Below, piece by piece: positions 32,261 to 41,357 of a stretch of DNA of 64,000 nt. The notes beneath the pieces were generated by a model. The model worked only from the letters and a program-made list of their open reading frames with translations. It had not been told where the DNA came from and ran no database searches. The stretch covers positions 186,001 through 250,000 of the forward strand of contig NZ_WKLH01000002.1 in assembly GCF_010882175.1 (NCBI RefSeq), written 5' to 3'. This DNA comes from Mangrovibacterium lignilyticum. GTDB lineage: Bacteria > Bacteroidota > Bacteroidia > Bacteroidales > Prolixibacteraceae. The first letter of the stretch is position 1. Each line of letters opens with the position of its first letter. The position numbers and the translations under genes were made by a program.

Positions 32261-34105
32261 ATGAAATGTTTTGTATCCCTATTAATTAGTATTCTGCTGC
32301 TGCCGGGACTGGCAATGGCACGAGAAATATCAGGAATAGTAAGTGACGAATCGGGACAGGCCTTGCCGGGCGTTAATGTCATGGTTGCAAACACGAGTCG
32401 CAGCACCATAACCGATGTTTATGGCTATTACACAATAGAATTTAAGCCGCAAGATCAGGTGTTGATATTCTCTTTCATCGGAATGGATACCGAAAAGGTT
32501 CGGGTTACGGACCAAAATCGGATCGATGTTGTACTGAAAGCTTCTGCAATGGATATGGAAGAATGCGTTGTGATCGGCTATGGATCTCAAAAAAGCTTTC
32601 GGGCAAGCCGTTCATCATCTAATATTCGGATTCGCGGAGTTGCAACAGCGGGAAAGCAGCCGGCAGAATGGAATACTGAAAACTATGCCACGGTTCACGA
32701 AAATGGCTTTAAGGATGTTGGGGTAAATCCGCTTTCAACTTTTTCTATCGATGTAGACAATGCATCCTATACCAATGTGCGTCGCTACTTGAATCAAGGT
32801 CAGCGGCCTCCTAAAGATGCTGTGCGGGTGGAGGAGATGATCAATTATTTCTCCTACGATTATCCCGTGCCGGAAGGTGAGCATCCCTTCAGTGTGAGCA
32901 CTGAACTTGGGAGCTGTCCCTGGAATCCGAGTCATTATCTGATGCAGGTTGGCTTGAAAGGCAAAAGTTTCGACAAAAGCGAGTTGCCGCCTTCAAACCT
33001 GGTTTTCCTGATTGATGTTTCCGGTTCAATGTCGTCAGCCAATAAACTGCCGCTCTTAAAACGTGCTTTTGCGTTGCTGGTGAACGAACTACGTCCGCAA
33101 GACCGGGTCGCCATAGTGGTTTATGCCGGTGCTGCGGGAATCGTGTTGGAGTCGACTCCGGGAAATAAAAAGGAGAAAATAATGGAAACACTGGAAAATT
33201 TGCAGGCCGGCGGTTCTACAGCCGGAGGAGCCGGTTTAAAATTAGCTTACAAGATTGCCCGAGAAAACTACATGCAAAATGGAAACAACCGCATTGTTCT
33301 GGCTACCGACGGCGATTTTAATGTGGGTGTGTCTAGCACCTCGGAGATGGAGCGGCTGGTGGAAATTGAACGGGAAAGTGGCGTTTTTATGTCAGTGCTT
33401 GGCTTTGGAATGGGCAATATTAAAGATGATAAAATGGAAACCATTGCCGATAAAGGAAACGGTAATTATGCCTATATCGACAATATACAGGAAGCACGTA
33501 AAGTGCTGGTGTCAGAGTTTGGAGGAACACTATTCACGATTGCCAAAGACGTGAAGTTTCAATTGGAATTTAACCCGCAGCAAGTGCAGTCGTATCGCTT
33601 GGTTGGGTACGAAAACCGCTTGTTGAACGATGAAGATTTTAATGATGATACCAAAGATGCCGGAGAAATGGGGGCCGGGCACACCGTGACCGCTTTATAC
33701 GAGATTGTTCCTGCTGGGAACATAACAGGAAAGGTTGTCGTTGATCCGTTAAAGTACAGCAAGTCTATTCCATCTACCGGTGATTATGCCGATGAGCTGC
33801 TAACAATTAAATGGCGTTACAAGCAGCCCGATAGTAAAAAAAGTACCTTGATGGAACTGGCTGTTTCGAATGAGTTGGCTGAAGAAAATACCGCCGATTT
33901 CAATTTCGCAGCTGCTGTTGCCTCCTTTGGAATGTGGCTGCGAGGTTCCGAGTTCAAGGGCTGTACAACACCAAATCAAATACTGGAACTGGCGAAAGCA
34001 GGTCGAGGTAAGGACAAAGCAGGTTATCGTTCCGAATTTATCAGGCTGGTCCAGGCTTTCAACGGATTCGGCTTGTATGTAGACGTTGTTACACCGAACG
34101 AATAA
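32261..34105 (+). CDS. Exported von Willebrand factor A protein (YfbK-like)
   Basis: A 614-residue secreted or anchored protein. Signal peptide about 1-20, CarboxypepD_reg-like domain about 22-95, then ECVVIGYGSQKSF (101-113) and IRIRG (122-126), resembling the TonB-box side of a SusC protein. Then a YfbK-type N-terminal domain, and a VWA domain with the metal-site DVSGS (D252, S254, S256), T320 and D350. The C-terminal part matches DUF3520. The VWA proteins bind ligands through a metal site. The gene is divergent from the sigma operon, suggesting that it is a target or part of the same system. Confidence 0.87.
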   Translation: MKCFVSLLISILLLPGLAMAREISGIVSDESGQALPGVNVMVANTSRSTITDVYGYYTIEFKPQDQVLIFSFIGMDTEKVRVTDQNRIDVVLKASAMDMEECVVIGYGSQKSFRASRSSSNIRIRGVATAGKQPAEWNTENYATVHENGFKDVGVNPLSTFSIDVDNASYTNVRRYLNQGQRPPKDAVRVEEMINYFSYDYPVPEGEHPFSVSTELGSCPWNPSHYLMQVGLKGKSFDKSELPPSNLVFLIDVSGSMSSANKLPLLKRAFALLVNELRPQDRVAIVVYAGAAGIVLESTPGNKKEKIMETLENLQAGGSTAGGAGLKLAYKIARENYMQNGNNRIVLATDGDFNVGVSSTSEMERLVEIERESGVFMSVLGFGMGNIKDDKMETIADKGNGNYAYIDNIQEARKVLVSEFGGTLFTIAKDVKFQLEFNPQQVQSYRLVGYENRLLNDEDFNDDTKDAGEMGAGHTVTALYEIVPAGNITGKVVVDPLKYSKSIPSTGDYADELLTIKWRYKQPDSKKSTLMELAVSNELAEENTADFNFAAAVASFGMWLRGSEFKGCTTPNQILELAKAGRGKDKAGYRSEFIRLVQAFNGFGLYVDVVTPNE

Positions 34106-34300
34106 TTTTATTATCTTGAGCTTTATAGATTAAAGTTTGTGGGGAATCGAAGTTGTATGTGTTGACGCGGATTTTAGGGACGAAAGCGCATGTATTCGAA
34201 AAACAATCCGTTAGGTAGGGTGAGTTCACAGACAAACGTAAATTACTGAGCGAATAAAAACTTGATGAAATAAAATGTTTAACCTAAAACCCGAAAGTTT

Positions 34301-34711
34301 ATGATACAGCAGAAAGAAATCAAATTGCCCGCCTTTCGTCGCGGATACCATCTGGTTACAGATCAAATAGAAGCAGAACTGTCTGATTTACCTGATACCG
34401 GACTCTTGCATATTCTGGTAAAGCACACCTCCGCAGGGATTACCCTGAATGAGAATGTTAGCCCAACAGTTCGTCGCGATTTCGAGTCTATCCTGAATAT
34501 CATGATTCCGGAAAACAATAAGATGTATACGCACACCTCAGAGGGGAGTGATGATATGCCTGCTCATGTTAAATCATCAGTGATTGGAGCCGAGCTTACC
34601 ATTCCGATAACACGGGGAAAATTGAATCTGGGAATCTGGCAAGGGATCTACCTTTGTGAGTTTCGCAATCATGGAGGTCCTCGCATGTTGGTGCTGACTG
34701 TTTATTCTTAA
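34301..34711 (+). CDS. YjbQ family protein (UPF0047)
   Basis: A 136-residue single-domain protein of normal length. Motifs HILVKHTSAGITLNENVSP, YTHTSEGSDDMPAH and GIWQGIYLCEFRNHGGPR are classical, with conserved histidines and aspartate. Some members show weak thiamine phosphate synthase activity. It is preceded by nearly 200 bp without a gene. It is probably monocistronic. Confidence 0.94.
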   Translation: MIQQKEIKLPAFRRGYHLVTDQIEAELSDLPDTGLLHILVKHTSAGITLNENVSPTVRRDFESILNIMIPENNKMYTHTSEGSDDMPAHVKSSVIGAELTIPITRGKLNLGIWQGIYLCEFRNHGGPRMLVLTVYS

Positions 34712-34720
34712 TTCGCAAGC

Positions 34721-34781
34721 TATTGCCATTAGTTGGTTGCCGAGCTTCAATCGGAGTCAGGCAAACCACCTGGTGGCAATA
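34721..34781 (+). terminator. Imperfect long hairpin after the YjbQ-type gene
   Basis: An 18-bp near-perfect stem (34721-34738 with 34764-34781), with one mismatch and two G-U pairs, closes a 25-nt loop that itself contains a CCGA/TCGG pair. It sits between convergent genes and may be a bidirectional terminator. Confidence 0.5.
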
Positions 34782-34838
34782 TTATTTCCAAAATTATCTT
34801 CCAGCACGGTAGGCGTCGCAGGCCACAAGGATCCCTAT

Positions 34839-35702
34839 TTATTTTCGAAGTTCACTCGGACTAACGCCGGTTTTACTCTTGAAGATCCGGCTGAAGTAGT
34901 GGATTGATTGAAAGCCTAATTCGAAGCTGATTTCTTTAATGCTTTTGTCGGTTGAAAGCAGTAGCTCTTTGGCGCGCATGATCTTTAATTCCAGGTGATA
35001 TTGGTGCGGCGCAACACCAGTGTAGCTTTTAAACATTTTTCGGAAGTAGGAATACCCAATGTGGTGTTCCTGGGCAATCTGTTCCAGGTCAATCGACTTG
35101 TCAACTTCAGCACGCATCTTAAAACGAGCTTCCTCAATGATGGTTGCAATTCGTTTCCCTTGAAATTCTTTTTGCATTTGGAATGAAAGCAAGTACCCTA
35201 ATAATTTTACAATTAAGCCCGAGGTTATTTGTTGATAGCCGGGCTTTTCTTCCTTCGCTAAATCAAAAATTTTGAGATACGTGTCGAGTATTTCTTCGTG
35301 CATTCCAATTTGTATAACCGGTAACTCAGCCGAAAAAAGGGGATGAGCTAAAAATTGCGCCGCGATTTGACCGTTAAAACCGATGTACTGTTCTTTCCAT
35401 CCTGTCTTTAAAAGTGGTTTGTAACGGTGCCATATATTGGGCGAAATCAGCAAGATACTTCCGGGTTTTATCGGGTATTTACTGTTGTTTATTTCCAAAA
35501 TTCCCTTGCCTTCTGTAATGTAGTTTATTTGGTACTCGCTTAATAAACGTCCTTGTTTCCAATTAAAGTGATAACCTGTCGGGTGGAGTGGTGACGGATA
35601 GATACTATTAGGCTGAACATGAGATGATCCGGCTACATTTAGGTAGATTCCCCAATCTTTATCACGCTCTCCCGGAGTCAGGTATTTTAAAAAATCTGTC
35701 AT
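34839..35702 (-). CDS. AraC-family transcriptional regulator of rhamnose genes
   Basis: A 287-residue regulator. An N-terminal cupin (HFNWKQGRLLSEYQINYIT, ILEINNSKYPIKPGSILLI) binds the inducer, and the C-terminal HTH pair is IDLEQIAQEHHIGYSYFRKMF and IKEISFELGFQSIHYFSRIF. It is divergent from rhaT and hence probably a rhamnose-responsive activator (RhaR/RhaS-like). Exact operator half-sites were not established. Inference from context is strong; a direct rhamnose assignment is not provable here. Confidence 0.88.
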   Translation of the reverse strand: MTDFLKYLTPGERDKDWGIYLNVAGSSHVQPNSIYPSPLHPTGYHFNWKQGRLLSEYQINYITEGKGILEINNSKYPIKPGSILLISPNIWHRYKPLLKTGWKEQYIGFNGQIAAQFLAHPLFSAELPVIQIGMHEEILDTYLKIFDLAKEEKPGYQQITSGLIVKLLGYLLSFQMQKEFQGKRIATIIEEARFKMRAEVDKSIDLEQIAQEHHIGYSYFRKMFKSYTGVAPHQYHLELKIMRAKELLLSTDKSIKEISFELGFQSIHYFSRIFKSKTGVSPSELRK

Positions 35703-35747
35703 TCGATATTAGTGTCAAAATGTGCAAGTGTTTTGCCAATTTGTGTA

Positions 35748-35778
35748 TTGATGAATAGCCTTTGTCCGACTACTTTTG
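35748..35778 (+). promoter_or_regulatory. Promoter of the rhaT-rhaM-rhaA operon
   Basis: TTG (35748-35750), a 20-nt spacer, and TACTTTTG (35771-35778) form a full Bacteroidota promoter. It leaves a leader of about 65 nt before rhaT and lies in the divergent gap after the AraC gene. Confidence 0.75.
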
Positions 35779-35849
35779 TTTCGCACTTATGAATATTATC
35801 AAACCAAATGTATAAATAATCATTTTAAACCTGATTAATCTACTAAACT

Positions 35850-36950
35850 ATGCAAGCTATTTTAGGAATTATTTTTCACTCTCTCGGTGGTGCTTCGTCC
35901 GGAAGCTGGTACATGCCATATGATCTAGTAAAAAAATGGCGCTGGGAGGTCTATTGGATCGTTGGAGGACTTTTTTCGTGGCTGATCATGCCGTTTATCG
36001 CAGTTCTTTTAACAACTCCCGACTGGCAGGGGATTTTGGCAGCAGCTGATTCTTCTGTCGTACGTACAACTTATGTTCTTGGTATTCTTTGGGGGATCGG
36101 CGGATTGACCTATGGCTTAGGTATCCGCTATCTTGGTATGTCGCTCGGTAACTCAGTACTACTGGGAATTACGTCGTTGGTGGGCTCGTTAGGCTTGCCA
36201 ATTCTTCGTAATGTTGGCAATTTAGCTGAAGTTTTACCTGCAGGAGATTCACTGACAGATATGTTGGCAAGCGACAGTGGCCGTGTGATTCTGTTCGGTA
36301 TTCTTGTGCTGATGGTCGGAATTGTCTTTTGCGGGAAGGCCGGTTTGATGAAAGACAAAGACATCGTGGGACATAAAGACGGTGTTAACACCGAATTTAA
36401 ATTAACATTTGGATTAATTATCGCAGCTATATCAGGTGTGCTAAGTGCCTTTTTTAGTTTTGGTATCGATGCCGGTAAACAGATGGGCGAGGCCGTTCGT
36501 GAGGTCGCGGTTTCAAATAATTTCCCGTTTGTTAGCGACGGAACCTACCTGTTTGAGAACAATATCATCTTCTTAGTAATTCTATGGGGCGGTTTAACAA
36601 CCAATTTAATTTGGTCGGTTGCGCTTATCATTAAAAATAAAACCGGTGGCGATTTGGTTGATTCGTCGTCGCCTCTGCTTAAGAACTACCTGTTCTGTGC
36701 ATTAGCCGGTACAACCTGGTTCCTCCAGTTTTTTTTCTACGGAATGGGTGAAACAAAAATTGGTAATGGTGCCAGTTCCTGGATTTTACACATGTCTACG
36801 ATTATTCTTACGGCTAATTTCTGGGGATTTTATCGCAAAGAATGGGCCGATGTTTCCAGTAAGACCAGAACGACCATTTTCCTTGGAATTGGACTGATCC
36901 TTTTATCTATAATAATTATGGGTATTGCTAAAAGTGATTTTTTAAATTAA
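35850..36950 (+). CDS. rhaT: L-rhamnose/proton symporter RhaT
   Basis: A 366-residue polytopic carrier (about ten helices) of the drug/metabolite transporter superfamily that takes up L-rhamnose with H+. SLGGASSGSWYMPYDLVKKWRWEVYWIVGG at the N-terminus and ASSWILHMSTIILTANFWGFYRKEW near the end are characteristic RhaT motifs. It is first in the catabolic operon, followed after 12 bp by rhaM. Confidence 0.95.
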   Translation: MQAILGIIFHSLGGASSGSWYMPYDLVKKWRWEVYWIVGGLFSWLIMPFIAVLLTTPDWQGILAAADSSVVRTTYVLGILWGIGGLTYGLGIRYLGMSLGNSVLLGITSLVGSLGLPILRNVGNLAEVLPAGDSLTDMLASDSGRVILFGILVLMVGIVFCGKAGLMKDKDIVGHKDGVNTEFKLTFGLIIAAISGVLSAFFSFGIDAGKQMGEAVREVAVSNNFPFVSDGTYLFENNIIFLVILWGGLTTNLIWSVALIIKNKTGGDLVDSSSPLLKNYLFCALAGTTWFLQFFFYGMGETKIGNGASSWILHMSTIILTANFWGFYRKEWADVSSKTRTTIFLGIGLILLSIIIMGIAKSDFLN

Positions 36951-36962
36951 AACAAGCGTGTT

Positions 36963-37277
36963 ATGAGCCGTTTAGCATTTAAAATGCACCTGAATGAAGG
37001 GCAAAAAGAAGAATACCGGAAACGGCACAATGAACTTTGGCCGGAACTGAAAAAATTGTTGAAAGACGCCGGTGTGAGCGAATACTCCATCTTTCTGGAC
37101 GAGGAAACAAATACCCTGTTTGCTTTCCAAAAAGTTAGCGGCGAGGGTGGTTCACAGGACTTAGGGCAAACTGAAATTGTGCAAAAATGGTGGGCATTTA
37201 TGGCCGATATCATGAAAACAAACCCCGATAATTCGCCTGTGAGTGTGCAATTGGAAGAAGTGTTTTACATGGCGTAA
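36963..37277 (+). CDS. rhaM: L-rhamnose mutarotase
   Basis: A 104-residue dimeric enzyme that interconverts the alpha and beta anomers of L-rhamnose. SRLAFKMHLNEGQKEEYRKRHNELWPELKKLL has the catalytic histidine region, with WWAFMADIMKTNPDNSPV at the C-terminus. It follows rhaT by 12 bp and precedes rhaA by 98 bp, supplying the anomer used by the isomerase. Confidence 0.95.
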   Translation: MSRLAFKMHLNEGQKEEYRKRHNELWPELKKLLKDAGVSEYSIFLDEETNTLFAFQKVSGEGGSQDLGQTEIVQKWWAFMADIMKTNPDNSPVSVQLEEVFYMA

Positions 37278-37375
37278 AGGTTGGTTGATCAACGTATTTG
37301 ACAACCAAATAGTATTTAAAACGAATACGAAAAGTAACAGATACAAGAATTACAGAATCTAAAAATCAATATAAA

Positions 37376-38641
37376 ATGAGCAAGACTGAATTAATCAAAA
37401 AAGCTTACGAAATAGCAAAAGAGCAATACGCTGCTTTGGGCGTAGATACAGATGCCGCCATGGCAAAAATGAGCGAACTGGCCATTTCATTGCACTGTTG
37501 GCAAACCGACGATGTATCAGGTACTGAGAATCCTGATGGTCAATTGTCTGGTGGTATTCAGGCAACTGGTAATTACCCGGGTAAGGCGCGCAATATTGCA
37601 GAAATCACAACAGACTTAGAAAAAGTAATGGCCATGCTTCCCGGTAAGCAACGTATAAACGTGCACGCATTGTATGGTGATTTTTCAGAGGGTATGGTTG
37701 ATCGTGATACAATCACTGTCAAACAATTCCAAGGTTGGATCGACTGGTGTAAAAAAATGGGAATCGGCATGGACTTTAATGGTTCATTTTTCTCTCACCC
37801 TAAAGCTGACAGTGGCTTTACTTTGTCATCAAAAGATGAAGAAGTTCGTAAGTTTTGGGTTGAGCACTTGAAGCGTTCTCGCGAAATCGCCAACGAAATT
37901 GGGGCGCAACTTGGATCTCCCTGTGTGTTGAATACCTGGATTCCTGATGGATCAAAGGATACACCTATCGATCGTAACGGCATGCGTGCTCAATTAACAA
38001 AATCGTTGGACGAAGGCTTTGCAACTGAGTATCCGAAAGAAAACATGAAAGATGCCGTTGAAAGTAAAGTGTTCGGTATTGGTGCCGAGTCGATGACTGT
38101 AGGTTCTCACGACTACTACCTGGGGTATGCGATCAAGAATAACAAAATGATTTGTTTGGATAATGGTCACTTCCACCCGACAGAAGTTGTTGGTGATAAG
38201 ATTTCGTCTTGCCTTCAGTTTGTTGACGAAGTGTTACTTCACGTAACTCGTCCTATCCGGTGGGATTCTGACCACGTAGTGACTTTGAACGAGGAAATTC
38301 AATTGATCGCGTCTGAGATCGTTCGTAACGATTTTATGGGACGTGTAAATGTTGGTTTGGACTTCTTCGATGCTTCAATCAACCGGATTGGTGCTTACGT
38401 TGTGGGTACACGCGCTGCACAAAAAGCATTCTTGATTGCTATGTTGGAGCCTACTAAATCATTGATTGAACTGGAAGAAGCTGGTCAAAACTTTGAGCGT
38501 CTGGCGATGTTGGAAGAGCTGAAAACAATGCCATTTGCAGCTGTTTGGGATTACTACTGCTTGCAGGAAGGTGTTCCAACAGGATCAGATTACATTGCTG
38601 AAATTCAGCAGTACGAAAAAGAAGTTTTAAGCAAACGATAG
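37376..38641 (+). CDS. rhaA: L-rhamnose isomerase
   Basis: A 421-residue metal-dependent TIM-barrel isomerase that turns L-rhamnose into L-rhamnulose. SLHCWQTDDVSGTENPDG is the conserved N-terminal active-site loop, HALYGDF, NFNGSFFSHPKA-like and NNKMICLDNGHFHPTEVV contain the metal and catalytic residues, and VRRPIRWDSDHVV-type residues are kept (RPIRWDSDHVV). Length agrees with E. coli RhaA (419). The next gene is 146 bp downstream, with hairpins between. Confidence 0.97.
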   Translation: MSKTELIKKAYEIAKEQYAALGVDTDAAMAKMSELAISLHCWQTDDVSGTENPDGQLSGGIQATGNYPGKARNIAEITTDLEKVMAMLPGKQRINVHALYGDFSEGMVDRDTITVKQFQGWIDWCKKMGIGMDFNGSFFSHPKADSGFTLSSKDEEVRKFWVEHLKRSREIANEIGAQLGSPCVLNTWIPDGSKDTPIDRNGMRAQLTKSLDEGFATEYPKENMKDAVESKVFGIGAESMTVGSHDYYLGYAIKNNKMICLDNGHFHPTEVVGDKISSCLQFVDEVLLHVTRPIRWDSDHVVTLNEEIQLIASEIVRNDFMGRVNVGLDFFDASINRIGAYVVGTRAAQKAFLIAMLEPTKSLIELEEAGQNFERLAMLEELKTMPFAAVWDYYCLQEGVPTGSDYIAEIQQYEKEVLSKR

Positions 38642-38669
38642 TTTTTTATTCAAATAATGTGGAAGAGAT

Positions 38670-38717
38670 TTTACCGGCACCGGAAGCGGGATTTAGGAAG
38701 TAAGCTGTGCCGGTAAA
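38670..38717 (+). other. Intercistronic hairpin after rhaA
   Basis: An 11-bp perfect stem (38670-38680 with 38707-38717) with a 26-nt loop, 29 bp after the rhaA stop. No T-tract follows, so it may be an mRNA processing or stability element. Confidence 0.55.
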
Positions 38718-38734
38718 TTCAAATTTTTCTGCAG

Positions 38735-38754
38735 CAACCTAATTTGTTAGGTTG
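38735..38754 (+). other. Second intercistronic hairpin before the kinase gene
   Basis: CAACCTAA (38735-38742) pairs with TTAGGTTG (38747-38754) around a TTTG tetraloop, 34 bp before the kinase start. Confidence 0.5.
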
Positions 38755-38787
38755 ATTAAATAGGTCGATGACCTTTTTTACTGGAAG

Positions 38788-40140
38788 ATGAAAGAAGTTA
38801 TTGCAGTATTCGATATTGGAAAAACCAATAAGAAAGTTCTCCTATTCGACGAGGACATGCAACTGGTTTTTCAACACGAACAAAAATTCCCGGTTTGTGC
38901 AGATGAAGATGGTTTTGAATGTGATGATATTGATCGGATTACCGATTGGATTAAAGTAGAATTAACCAATTTGACTGAAGCCGGTGAATATAATCTCAAG
39001 GCTGTCAATTTTTCAACCTATGGTGCTTCGTTGATGTTCCTGGACGAAAATGGAAAGCGCCTTACCCCAGTATATAACTACCTGAAAGAAGTTCCGGAAA
39101 GTATCGCGACCACTCTTTTTGATCAAAACGGAGGCAAAGATGAATTTTGCCGACGTACAGCAAGCCCGGCTTTGGGTTTATTGCTGAATTCCGGAATTCA
39201 GGCTTTATGGCTCAAACAGGAAAAGCCTGAAGTTTTTGCGAAGAGTCGTTCAATTCTGCATTTCCCGCAATACCTGACATACGCGTTAAGTGGCCAAGTG
39301 GTATCGGAACCAACTTCAATTGGGTGCCACACATTTATGTGGGATTTCGACAAAATGGCTTATCATCCTTGGTTAAAAGATAATGGCATTGAATTGCCAC
39401 AGCCGTTAACCAACGATCAGGTATTTGATGCTTCAATTGGCGACAAAAAAATATTAGTCGGAACCGGAATTCACGACAGTTCATCTTCGCTTGTTCCTTA
39501 TTTGAAAGGGAGCGAAGAACCATTTATTTTGGTTTCAACCGGCACCTGGTGTATAACAATGAATCCGTTCAACAGTGAACCGCTAACAGCGGAACAGCTG
39601 GAACAGGATTGCCTTTGCTTTTTAAGTCCCGATCAACAACAAGTGAAGTCCTCTCGTTTATTCATGGGGCATTTTCACGAAGTGTGGGCCGCCAAACTGG
39701 CCGAACATTTCAAAACGGATGAAAATCACTTTCGCTATGTGAAATGCGATGAGGAGCTAATTGATAGCTTGAATGATCGTTTCAAAAATGAATCGCTCTT
39801 CTTCCCGACAGGAAAAAAAAGCTTTGATGATGGATTGAAACTGGTCGGTCTGACGCAATTCTCAAACTACGAAGAAGCTTATACCAAATTGATGATTGAT
39901 TTGACAGCTTTGTGCATCACATCTATTCATTTGGTGATTCCCGAAAATGATGAAACACGGAAATTGTACATTTCCGGTGGCTTTGCCCGGAACCCGATTT
40001 TTATTCATTTACTGAACCAGCATTTTGTGCAAAAGCAAATTGTGACCTCAGAAATTGATAATGCCAGTGCACTAGGCGCAGCATTGGTTGTAGCCGACCG
40101 AGTAGGTTTTCGCACAACTACAAAACTGACCAAAAATTAA
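38788..40140 (+). CDS. FGGY-family sugar kinase, probable rhamnulokinase
   Basis: A 450-residue FGGY kinase. FDIGKTNKKVLLFD is the N-terminal phosphate-binding loop, VNFSTYGASLMFLDENG lies in the sugar site, GTGIHDSSSSLVPY holds the catalytic aspartate region, and the C-terminal ADP site is KLYISGGFARNPIFIHLL. Its place between rhaA and the aldolase assigns L-rhamnulose as the likely substrate, giving L-rhamnulose 1-phosphate. It is diverged from E. coli RhaB in the N-terminal loop (GKTNKK instead of GASSGR), so the kinase name is inferred from context. Confidence 0.87.
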   Translation: MKEVIAVFDIGKTNKKVLLFDEDMQLVFQHEQKFPVCADEDGFECDDIDRITDWIKVELTNLTEAGEYNLKAVNFSTYGASLMFLDENGKRLTPVYNYLKEVPESIATTLFDQNGGKDEFCRRTASPALGLLLNSGIQALWLKQEKPEVFAKSRSILHFPQYLTYALSGQVVSEPTSIGCHTFMWDFDKMAYHPWLKDNGIELPQPLTNDQVFDASIGDKKILVGTGIHDSSSSLVPYLKGSEEPFILVSTGTWCITMNPFNSEPLTAEQLEQDCLCFLSPDQQQVKSSRLFMGHFHEVWAAKLAEHFKTDENHFRYVKCDEELIDSLNDRFKNESLFFPTGKKSFDDGLKLVGLTQFSNYEEAYTKLMIDLTALCITSIHLVIPENDETRKLYISGGFARNPIFIHLLNQHFVQKQIVTSEIDNASALGAALVVADRVGFRTTTKLTKN

Positions 40141-40177
40141 AAATCAACATAAAATCAACTACAGAAACAATAACAAA

Positions 40178-41332
40178 ATGGAAAGTGCAACAAGAATTTA
40201 TTTGCCCCCTTTAAGCTTGATTGGCCCTAATGCCTTGGCTGAATTGAAGGAGGATCTGAAAAATAGCGCATACAAGCAAGTTTTATTCGTAACCGACCCT
40301 GTTTTAGTTCAAATTGGACTGGCAGCGAAGGTTGAAGATATTTTGAAAGAAGCCGGTTTGAAATATTTGATCTTCGATCAGGTAAAACAAAATCCGACTG
40401 TAAAAAACGTCAACGAAGGGTTGAAAGTATACCAGGATAACAACTGCGACTGTATTATAACGCTCGGTGGTGGATCACCTCAGGATTGTGGAAAAGCAAT
40501 CGCGATTCTGGCAACAAACGGTGGAAAGATTGAAGAATACGAGGGTATTCATAAATCGGCTAAAAAATCGGCTCCGTTAATCGCAATCAATACAACAGCA
40601 GGAACGGCCAGCGAAATTACTATTAACTATGTAATTACCGACGAAGAGCGGAAAGTTAAAATGGTGATGGTTGACAAAAACTGTTTGGTTGATATAGCTG
40701 TTAATGACCCGATACTGATGCTGAACATGCCGAAAAGCCTGACAGCCGCTACCGGTATGGATGCATTAACTCACGCAGTTGAAGCGTATGTTACTGCAGG
40801 TGCTTTTGATTGGTCAGACACCTTGGCATTGAAAGCGATTCAGTTGATTGGCGAAAGTTTGCGGGACGCTGTAAACGACGGTCAAAACCTGGAAGCTCGT
40901 AGCAAAATGGCTTGGGGACAATTTATTGCCGGACAAGCATTTTCGAACTGTGGCTTGGGATATGTACACTCAATGGCTCACCAATTGGGAGCAGTTTACG
41001 ACTTACCACACGGTGTTTGTAACGCAGTGCTACTTCCTTACGTTGAAGAGTTCAATGCACCTGTTTGTGGCGATAAATTCCGAAAAATTGCTGAAGCTTT
41101 GGGAGTTGACACAACGGGTATGTCGACAGAAGAAGCAAATAAAGCAGCAATCGCCGCAATTAAAAAATTGTCGTCCGATGTTGGTATTCCTACAGGATTA
41201 AAAGAACTGGGCGCAAAAGCCGAAGACTTCGAAACCATGGCCAACAAAGCTTTAGCTGATGTTTGTACAGGAGGTAATCCTCGTTCGGTTAATTTAGAAG
41301 AAACGGTGAAAATTTACGAAGCAGCATATTAA
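40178..41332 (+). CDS. Iron-containing alcohol dehydrogenase, probable lactaldehyde reductase
   Basis: A 384-residue group III alcohol dehydrogenase. The NAD(P)-binding motif is ITLGGGSPQDCGKAIAI, and metal ligands lie in DALTHAVEAYV and in SMAHQLGAVYDLPHGVCNAVLLP. In the rhamnose route it should reduce L-lactaldehyde (from the aldolase) to L-1,2-propanediol with NADH. It belongs to the FucO group by context; other small aldehydes are possible substrates. The gene is 37 bp after the kinase. Confidence 0.9.
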   Translation: MESATRIYLPPLSLIGPNALAELKEDLKNSAYKQVLFVTDPVLVQIGLAAKVEDILKEAGLKYLIFDQVKQNPTVKNVNEGLKVYQDNNCDCIITLGGGSPQDCGKAIAILATNGGKIEEYEGIHKSAKKSAPLIAINTTAGTASEITINYVITDEERKVKMVMVDKNCLVDIAVNDPILMLNMPKSLTAATGMDALTHAVEAYVTAGAFDWSDTLALKAIQLIGESLRDAVNDGQNLEARSKMAWGQFIAGQAFSNCGLGYVHSMAHQLGAVYDLPHGVCNAVLLPYVEEFNAPVCGDKFRKIAEALGVDTTGMSTEEANKAAIAAIKKLSSDVGIPTGLKELGAKAEDFETMANKALADVCTGGNPRSVNLEETVKIYEAAY

Positions 41333-41357
41333 ATTCCACAATAAAATTTAGTTAGAA

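Noticed and set aside
32261-34105. VWA protein as a true SusC receptor
   Set aside because: It has only the front motifs of a SusC-like protein and no beta-barrel region; the body is VWA.
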